Shown here one piece after another: positions 62,980 through 64,000 of a DNA stretch of 64,000 nucleotides. Within the stretch, counting starts at the first letter, position 1; every line of letters starts with the position of its first letter. A program made the position numbers and the translations under genes. Source of the DNA: Chitinophagaceae bacterium UBA4407 (GTDB lineage Bacteria; Bacteroidota; Bacteroidia; Chitinophagales; Chitinophagaceae); NCBI GenBank assembly GCA_002390845.1, contig DGQT01000112.1:71612-135611 (forward strand), written 5' to 3'. A model generated the notes under the pieces. It was not told where the DNA came from. It made no database searches and saw nothing but the letters and a program-made list of their open reading frames with translations.

Positions 62980-64000
62980 ATAAGCAATTAAAAATATTCA
63001 ATGGCAAAATCATTACGCCGCAAGGCATCATCAATGGCGGCTCGCTGCTGATTACAAACGGTATCATCAACGCCGTCTCTAAAACAAATATTGAAGCAGA
63101 AAATGCTGATGAAATAGATGCTAAAGGCAATTACATTTCACCCGGCTTTATTGATATTCATGTGCATGGTGGCGGCGGTTACGATTTTATGGACGGCACC
63201 GAAACTGCTTTTCTGAAAATTGCTGAAACCCACGCACAGTATGGAACTACGGCAATGCTACCCACTACCCTATCTGGCAGTCATGAAGAAATGTTACAAA
63301 CTTTAAATGCTTACGAAAATGCAAACTGCAACAATGAAAACGGTGCACAATTCCTTGGCATGCATCTTGAAGGCCCTTACTTTGCCATGAACCAACGTGG
63401 CGCACAGGATCCAAAATATATATGCAATCCAATCCCTGAAGAATATAAAGAAATACTCTCGCAGTTTTCCTGTATAAAACGTTGGAGTGCAGCTCCGGAA
63501 TTAAATGGTGCTATTGAATTCGGGCAGTATATAAAATCAAAAAATGTGCTTCCTGCAATTGCCCACACCGATGCTGTTTACGAAGAAGCGTTGCATGCAT
63601 TTAATAACGGCTATACACTTGCCACACATTTGTATTCCGGAATGAATGGTGTTATACGCAGGAATGCCTACCGGTATGCCGGTGTTGTAGAAGCTGCTTT
63701 TCTAATTGATGAAATGGATGTAGAAATTATCGCCGACGGCATTCATCTTCCGGCGCCATTATTAAAACTCGTTTATAAAATAAAAGGTGCAGACAGAACC
63801 GCATTAATAACAGATGCCATGCGTGCCGCAGCAATGCCCCAAGGTGAAAGTATTCTCGGCAGTTTAAGTAACGGTTTAAAAGTTATTGTGGAGGACGGTG
63901 TTGCAAAACTCCCCGATCGCAGTGCGTTTGCAGGCAGCGTTGCAACTGCCGACCGCTTTGTTAGAAACATGATCAACATGGCAGATGTGCCATTAACCGA
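62976..64000 (+). CDS. nagA: N-acetylglucosamine-6-phosphate deacetylase, partial
   Basis: Translation from ATG 62976 gives 341 complete codons to the window edge, MNKQLKIFNGKIITPQGIIN onward. The amidohydrolase motifs are GFIDIHVHGGGG, LGMHLEGPYF with the metal-binding Glu, AIAHTDA and ATHLYSGMNG with metal-binding His, and LITDAMRA with the catalytic Asp. It removes the acetyl group from GlcNAc-6-phosphate before NagB acts. The 3' end lies outside the window. Confidence 0.95.
   Translation, partial: MNKQLKIFNGKIITPQGIINGGSLLITNGIINAVSKTNIEAENADEIDAKGNYISPGFIDIHVHGGGGYDFMDGTETAFLKIAETHAQYGTTAMLPTTLSGSHEEMLQTLNAYENANCNNENGAQFLGMHLEGPYFAMNQRGAQDPKYICNPIPEEYKEILSQFSCIKRWSAAPELNGAIEFGQYIKSKNVLPAIAHTDAVYEEALHAFNNGYTLATHLYSGMNGVIRRNAYRYAGVVEAAFLIDEMDVEIIADGIHLPAPLLKLVYKIKGADRTALITDAMRAAAMPQGESILGSLSNGLKVIVEDGVAKLPDRSAFAGSVATADRFVRNMINMADVPLT

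Noticed and set aside
1..64000. tRNA, rRNA or riboswitch genes
   Set aside because: No T-loop-like GGTTCGAxTCC segment with a matching acceptor stem, no rRNA core sequence and no familiar riboswitch layout were noticed; a covariance-model search would be needed to exclude them fully.

Overview
The window looks like a chromosomal segment of a Bacteroidota bacterium, most likely a Chitinophagaceae-type soil or freshwater organism. This is inferred from the gene complement (DUF6266 protein, glycoside hydrolases of families 97, 125, 16, 18 and 109, tagaturonate reductase, GTP-type PEP carboxykinase, many lipoproteins), from AT-rich coding with weak Shine-Dalgarno signals, and from a TAnnTTTG-type promoter. 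No rRNA, tRNA or CRISPR array was recognised.

Layout. 1-2.1 kb: two subunits of a probable heterodimeric ABC exporter. 2.3-4.2 kb: a tandem array of two IS200-like transposase units with GC-rich palindromic ends. 4.3-6.9 kb: DUF6266 protein, a small helix-turn-helix protein and a membrane protein. 7.0-20.4 kb: a defence-like island. It holds a type I restriction-modification operon (hsdM frameshifted, hsdS, hsdR) with a trypsin-like protease fused to a DNA/RNA non-specific endonuclease between hsdS and hsdR, then a PLD-nuclease/membrane protein paired with a vWA-like lipoprotein (frameshifted), and two PD-(D/E)XK-type proteins. 20.4-32.7 kb: a repeat-rich zone with two nearly identical RAYT transposase elements, several internally deleted derivatives, and remnants of another RAYT system. 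These lie around a PQQ-propeller lipoprotein, an aldo/keto reductase, a GH97 enzyme, thioredoxin, a truncated transporter and PEP carboxykinase. 32.8-64 kb: ordinary metabolism. It includes a VOC protein, a divergent lipid kinase / phosphatidate phosphatase pair, tagaturonate reductase, GH125 and GH16 enzymes, a divergent cyanophycinase/cyanophycin synthetase pair, a GH18 protein, MBL hydrolase, 5'-nucleotidase, nitrilase-family amidase, M20 peptidase, ankyrin protein, L,D-transpeptidase, HPPD, purK-(four-helix-bundle)-purE, cyclophilin, esterase-like protein, a GH109-type oxidoreductase and nagB-nagA (nagA runs off the edge).

Across the metabolic part most larger intergenic gaps are filled by one palindromic repeat family with core GTACAAGNGTGCGACGCAA and ends resembling TTTTTTGAGCCNGGCT. 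It is missing from the 7-20 kb island, which supports separate ancestry for the island. Functional themes are defence, mobile-repeat amplification, nitrogen storage as cyanophycin, and glycan / amino-sugar use (GH18, GH109, NagA, NagB). All assignments come from reading motifs and gene context by eye; no database search was run.
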